This document shows positions 59,134 to 64,000 of a stretch of 64,000 bases of DNA, piece by piece; within the stretch, counting starts at the first letter, position 1; each line of letters opens with the position of its first letter. This stretch comes from Benincasa hispida (lineage: Eukaryota > Streptophyta > Magnoliopsida > Cucurbitales > Cucurbitaceae), in contig NC_052351.1 of assembly GCF_009727055.1 (NCBI RefSeq), positions 56,319,268-56,383,267 of the forward strand, written 5' to 3'. The notes below the pieces were generated by a model. That model ran no database searches. It was not told the DNA's origin and saw only the letters and a list, made by a program, of their open reading frames with translations. Both the position numbers and the translations under genes were made by a program.

Positions 59134-59521
59134 ATCACCCACTTGGGCTATGTCTGTGTACCTAATGTTTAAATCACATAAACCATAAGCATGCGTAAAC
59201 AACTTATTTCAATAATATAATTCCCTTTTAGTTCAATTTGGTCAACCTCTTGTATTAGCATGGAATCACGTCGACTTTCGTCACTACCCTTATAACTAAA
59301 CCTTCCTTGATCACCAATTCCAATACATTCAATGATATAGATTAAGTATAGGTGGATAGCATGGAAACTACATGCAAAGTAATCTAGATCAACCCTGTTT
59401 CCAACTGGTTTAAATTCCTTAGTGAGATCATCCTTAAAAACTTTATGTTAAACCGCGTTTTCTAAACCGCATGCATGATAAACAAATTTCAAATAATAAA
59501 ACATAGACCATCAACTTTATT

Positions 59522-60425
59522 CTATATAGGAAATAAATTAAGGTCAAAGAACATCCTTAGTAACAAACTCCTAACCATAGAATCATAAAAGTGACTAACA
59601 CCCATGTGAACAACATGCTCATAGAAAACTTTAGGTGGTAAATCTTTAGTCAATGGATCTACCACCATAAAGTTTGTTCCTATGTATTTTATCAAAATTT
59701 GACAATTTTGAACTCTTTCTTTAACAAACAGAAACTTCATGTCTATATGTTTTGACTTCGTATTGTTTCTATTGTTGTTGGAATACATCACTACCGACTT
59801 GTTCTTACAAAATAATTTTAGTGGTATTTTTATGCCAACCACTATCTGTAGCCTAGTGACAAAATTTCGAAACCATATTCCATGATTAGATGCCTTATAA
59901 CATGCTACAAACTCCGCAGCCATAGTAGAAGAAGTCATCAGTGTTTGTTTAACACCTTTCCAAGATACAACTCCTCTAGCCAACATGAAGATATAGCTTG
60001 AAGTGGATCGCAAAGTGTCTTAACATCTGACATAATCGAAATCAGAATACTCAATGATCTCTAAAACTTCGTATCTTTGATAAGTGAGCATATAATCTTT
60101 TGTTCTCTGTAAATACCTCATAATCCGTTTGGCTGCTTTCCAATAATCCATCTCCAGGTTACTCAAATATCTTCCTAACACTCTAACTATGAATGCAATA
60201 TCTAGATGAGTACATACTTAGCCCCATTAGATTTCAACAGCCAATGCATAGGGAACCTTCGACATCTCCATAGTCTCGAGTACAGTCTTAGGGCATTGGC
60301 CTAAATGAAATTTATTATCTTTAGCGACAGGGGGTATATCTTGGTGCACAATCTTTCATGGTAAATCTACGAACACTATTTTCAATGTAGTTTTTTGTGA
60401 CAATCTCAAAATACCTTGAGAACGA
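59522..60425 (-). pseudogene. family-B copy 2: RNase H
   Basis: 60013-59522 on the minus strand is a 163-residue open segment: MRSTSSYIFMLARGVVSWKG, SSTMAAEFVACYKASNHGIW, LKLFCKNKSVVMYSNNN, KSKHIDMKFLFVKERV and DPLTKDLPPKVFYEHV. The usual YCDNKSA motif is FCKNKSV, so the RNase H Asp is Lys. Upstream (60425-60014) is frameshifted. Confidence 0.85.
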
Positions 60426-60427
60426 TC

Positions 60428-60856
60428 TCATAGTTTTTCAATTTCTAATACAGAAAAAGCACCACCAAGATCCTTCATCTCAAAATTCTTTTTGAAAAAT
60501 CTCTTAGTGACATGCAATAAACCTACATCATTACTTGCTATGAGTATGTCATCGACATATAATAACAAAAAGATTGATTTACTCCCACTGAACTTGTGAT
60601 ATACACAATCTTCCACTATATTCACCTCAAAACCAAAGGTGGTTATTACTTTATAGAATTTGTGATACCATTGACGAGAGGCTTGTTTGAGACCATAAAT
60701 GGATTTCATCAATTTGCACACCATATACTTTAAATTACCAGACACAAAGTTTTCTGATTGCACCATTAAATCGTCTCATCAATGTTCCCAATGAGAAATT
60801 CAGTTTTTACATCCATCTTGAGCAGTTCTTATCAAAGTGAGCTACCAGTGCCATGA
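60428..60856 (-). pseudogene. family-B copy 2: reverse transcriptase core
   Basis: 112 open residues (60766-60428): MVQSENFVSGNL, KSIYGLKQASRQWYHKFYKV, LLLYVDDILIASNDVGLL and KNFEMKDLGGA. The YVDD motif is intact. The adjoining N-terminal part (60856-60767) is frameshifted. Confidence 0.9.
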
Positions 60857-61418
60857 TTACCTTGAAAGAGTCTTTCGATGAAACCGGAGAGAAAGTCTCT
60901 TTGTAATCAATGTCTTCCTTTTGATTAAAATCCTTTGCAACAAAATGAGTCTTATATCTTTTGATATTGCCATGTAAATCTCTTTTGGTTTAAATATCCA
61001 TTTACAACCTATGGGTTTCACTCTTGATAGCAATTCGACAAGTTCCCAAACGTCATTGTCTTTCATGGATTTTATTTCCTCTTCTATAGCATTTATCCAC
61101 TTTTGAGAGCTAAATTTTTGTAGAGCTTGTTGGAAGTTAATCAGATCATCTTCCATTATGGCCACATCATTATGATGTTCTTGAAGAAATACAATATACG
61201 ACGCTATCCCAGTTCCAGTTTCGCTAACATGAGTAGGTTAGGCATTCGAGTAGCAACCTTCCTTAGGTAAAACCTTATTTCGCACTTCTCTTTTCTCCAG
61301 TGGATCTCCTTAGTGGCACTTCTTGAAGTTGTTGAGTTTGAACTTCAGGTTCAACAACTAGGACTTTAATGTTGTCTTGTTCTATAATTGGTTCAATAAT
61401 GAAGTCAGGAATTAGAGC
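60857..61418 (-). pseudogene. family-B copy 2: N-terminal RT and linker
   Basis: 61165-60857 reads MAIMEDDLINFQQALQKFSS, KWINAIEEEIKSMKDNDVWE and RVKPIGCKWIFKPK, the start of copia RT, then shifts frame before the GYTQKEGIDY-type segment. 61418-61166 is linker with no domain. Confidence 0.85.
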
Positions 61419-62182
61419 CTAAACATCATTTATAACCACATTAGGAAAAGAAACTAATTCCTCTAAAAAAATAACTTTCCTTATGTTATCTCCCCCCTCC
61501 CCCACAAACTCAACATCTTCAAGGAATCTAGCATTTCTCGTCTCAAACAATGATCTAGAAGTGGGATTATAAAACTTGAAACCCCGAGAGCGCTCAGAAT
61601 ACCCAATAAAATACCAGCTAATAGTTATTAAGTCCAATTTTCTTTTGGTAGGCCTATAAGGCCTAACTTCAGTTGGAAAACCCATATGTGAAAATGTCTA
61701 ATACTAAGCTTCTTTCCTTTCCACAACTCATAAGGGGTTTTAACTATAAATTTACTAGGTACCCTATTAAGGATATATGTTGTAGTCTTTAGTGCCTCAT
61801 GCCAAAGGGATTCTGGTAAAGAAGAATGATTAATCATACTTCTTACTATATCCTTAAGTGTTCTATTTCGCCTTTCCGCTACACCATTCATGTTGGGTTT
61901 GCCCGACATAGTGTATTGTGGGATGATTCCACATTCCTCTAGGTATTTGGCAAAGGGCCTTAGATGTTGTTCACCTAATCCATCATATCTACCATAATAT
62001 TCACCACCACGATCAGATTTGACAACCTTAATTTTCTTTCCAAGTTGAAGTTCAACTTCTGTTTTGAAAGACTTGAAAATGTCCAAAGATTGAGACTTCT
62101 CATGAATTAGATATAGGTACCCGTATCTTGAATAGTCTTTTATGAACATAATAAAATATTGTTGTCCATTCCAAGAAGCCAT
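61419..62182 (-). pseudogene. family-B copy 2: integrase core and C-terminus
   Basis: 62182-61628 is 184 open residues: [74 protein letters not shown] and [15 protein letters not shown]. 61685-61419 continues in another frame with WYFIGYSERSRGFKFYNPTS. The catalytic Glu (NGVAER) is intact, but one Asp of the FIDDYSR pair is Lys. Confidence 0.9.
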
Positions 62183-62700
62183 AGGTAATGGACCACAAAT
62201 GTCTGTATGTATTAATTCTAAGATGTCTGTGCATTTATTGGCACCTAATTTTCTTACGTTTGTCTGTTTTCTTTAAATTCCACGCAAATATCAAAGTTAC
62301 TTAAATCAAGGGAATTAAAAATTCCATCTGACACAAGTCTCTGAATTCTCTGTTTAGAGATGTGACCTAAACTCTTGTGCCATAATATAGCAGAATTCTC
62401 ATTTAATTTACGCTTTGTACCACATGAATTAGATAACATAATCTTGTTAAATGAAGCAAAAGAATCAAGCATATACAGATTATCAATTAAAAAAATCGAT
62501 ACTAATAAGTTTGGAATTTTAAAAAAGACTAACTTTATTATTTCCAAAAGAAAAAGTAAAACCAAATTTGTCTAAACTGGAAATAGAAACTAAATTTTGT
62601 CTAAATGAGGTACAACAAAAGTCTCATTTAAATTCAAATAACAACCAATTTTTAAACATAATCTAAAATTCCCAATAGTTTCAATTGGAGCTGCTTTTCC
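62183..62700 (-). pseudogene. family-B copy 2: GAG pre-integrase domain
   Basis: 62565-62254 reads MVLLFLLEIIKLVFF, FASFNKIMLSNSCGTKRKLN, ILWHKSLGHISKQRIQRLVS and [19 protein letters not shown]. The CxxC of the zinc site is damaged (CMVCIKGK in copy 1, CVEFKENR here). The HTDICGP region just downstream is in another frame. Confidence 0.8.
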
Positions 62701-63250
62701 ATCGCCCACATAGATGAATCTTTTAGCATCGCTTGGCGGCCGACTCCACAGGCAATCCTATGTTGATATACTTATGTAAGTAGTAACACCAAAATCTACC
62801 TACCAAGTATTTGTAGATACAGAAGCTAAATTAACTTCAGTACAAACCAAATTAAGAAGCCCTTCTTTACATGCCACTTGGCGTATTTGGGACAATCTTT
62901 CTTGAAGTGACCTTCCTTTTTGCAGAAAAGACAAAGATTTTCAGTAACCTATTTCTTTCTCTTATTCTGTTGAGATGTCCCTTCTGTAGCACCTGTAGAT
63001 TTCATTTTCTTCTTATCACGAGAATCAGTTGTCAAATGAGCACTTTCTGTCATTTCTCTCTTAATCCTATCTTTTTCTTATACCCATTGTGAGATAAGCT
63101 CAATAATACTCCATTTATCTTTTTTAGTATTATAGTTTATCTTAAATTGAGTAAATTTTGTAGGAAGAGAGATAGATACCAAATATACGAGTAAATTTTC
63201 ATTTATCTAGATATCAAGTACCTTTAATTTACCTGCGAGATTGGACATTT
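62701..63250 (-). pseudogene. family-B copy 2: gag C-terminus with intact CCHC zinc knuckle
   Basis: At 62933-62892 on the minus strand the frame reads CLFCKKEGHFKKDC, a perfect C-x2-C-x4-H-x4-C nucleocapsid knuckle, followed by PKYAKWHVKKG. Lys-rich sequence before it (63060-62960) suits an RNA-binding tail. Confidence 0.85.
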
Positions 63251-63680
63251 CTATAATGTATTCTCTTATGTTCCTATTGCCTTTATACCTCATAGAAGTT
63301 AAAGAAGTCAAAAGATTACTTGTTTCCCCTTTTTCATTTTTAGCAAAATATTTCTCAAGTTGAGCAAGGAACTTATTGGCATTTTCACTTTCCGTGATAG
63401 AGCTCCAAAAAACTCTAAAGTGGAGTACCTAATGATCATCAGACACATGCGATTTAACCGTTTCCACTTCTTATATTAGCCATATTCGACTGTTCCTTAG
63501 TAGATGTAGATTTGTTGGTCTTTAATGCAAGGTCCAAATCTATATACCCGAAAAGTATCTCTAGGCTTTCCTTCCAAATCTTAAAGTTCGATCCATTTAG
63601 CTTAGCGATTGAACTCAAATTTCCAAATATTTGAGTAAGACCAACTGAAACAATAAACAACAAAATATATAGTTGCAATT
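63251..63680 (-). pseudogene. family-B copy 2: gag N-terminal part
   Basis: 63678-63454 contains SSIAKLNGSNFKIWKESLEI and LDLALKTNKSTSTKEQSN, the copia gag start region. The following part is frameshifted but keeps VREYIIEMSNLAGKLKVL-like sequence near 63250. Confidence 0.8.
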
Positions 63681-64000
63681 AAACTATAACAAAATAGTTT
63701 CATATATGTGGTGGGCCCCTTTAAGAAGATAACTAACACAATATTGATGTCCGACCTTTGTGCAAAAACACCAACTATAAATGGTACTCTCAATGTAGTA
63801 ATCAAAGTACTAACAATAAACTCTATAAAAAAATAGCCTTTCTTTGGACCGACTATTTTTCACATGATAAATCCTTATATTTGTCACATATTCATTATCA
63901 CATGCATACCCATAATTTGGCCAAATAATTATCTTCTTTTGGGCCGATAATTATCCGCATTAATCCATGAATATGCACATCTTATATTTTAGAATTCAAT
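63681..64000 (-). other. family-B copy 2: leader, cut by the window edge
   Basis: Matches 18000-18400 of copy 1. Non-coding. Confidence 0.6.

Larger units (their letters stand above)
59134..64000 (-). mobile_element. Ty1/copia element, family B copy 2, internal region
   Basis: RNase H, RT, integrase, pre-integrase, zinc knuckle, gag and leader follow in order on the minus strand; the 5' LTR lies beyond the window. It lacks the nested insertions of copy 1, so it serves as the empty-site reference for them. Confidence 0.85.

Noticed and set aside
1..64000. tRNA, rRNA or other structured RNA genes
   Set aside because: I looked for tRNA-like boxes and rRNA stretches by eye and saw none; only the tRNA-complementary primer sites of retroelements were found.

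Overview
This window is nuclear DNA of a dicot plant, most likely a cucurbit. That assignment is an inference from recall: the Tourist-like MITEs near the left end and the Ty1/copia polyproteins look like families common in melon and cucumber. One host gene is well supported. The rest is AT-rich intergenic DNA and a deep stack of transposable elements, nearly all degenerate.

Left part (1-8 kb): AT-rich DNA with a cluster of Tourist-like MITE copies, then a two-exon F-box gene on the minus strand (3871-5198) with GT..AG splice sites and a TATA box and G-box upstream. An AT-rich stretch follows, then a gypsy-like LTR fragment with six 14-bp quasi-palindromes upstream of a TATA box.

Middle part (8.9-24.9 kb): a minus-strand Ty1/copia element (family B, copy 1; 8877-19510). 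It was hit by two ~2-kb solo LTRs of a second copia family (family A; target duplications GCTTT and CTCAA) and by a G-rich hAT-type MITE (8-bp duplication GTGAAGAT). Further right is a 2.75-kb non-autonomous CACTA element with hairpin-forming subterminal repeats and a ~102-bp minisatellite.

Right part (24.9-64 kb): the 3' LTR of a second family-B element starts at 24931, breaks at 25158 and resumes at 58910 with the same CTAAG at both breaks. About 33.75 kb of nested material therefore sits inside one 450-bp LTR. Its outer shell is family A. Inside it are an Athila/Tat-type Ty3/gypsy element with four LTR copies (two head-on, forming a ~1.6-kb inverted repeat), family-A LTRs in both orientations, two partial family-A coding regions, a second hAT-type MITE, and an unclassified block with three short tandem arrays. 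The second family-B coding region runs off the right end.

The elements do not work together; they record successive insertion, solo-LTR recombination and decay. The gypsy gag-pol carries six TAG stops where the family has Gln, as expected from CHG-methylation decay. The assembly has visible artefacts: two Nextera mate-pair junction adapters (7862-7897 and 28633-28670) and two N-separated perfect duplications (11639-11797 and 53157-53303). I found no new defence or metabolic system; the main points of interest are nesting order, fold-back potential, LTR motif arrays and assembly artefacts.
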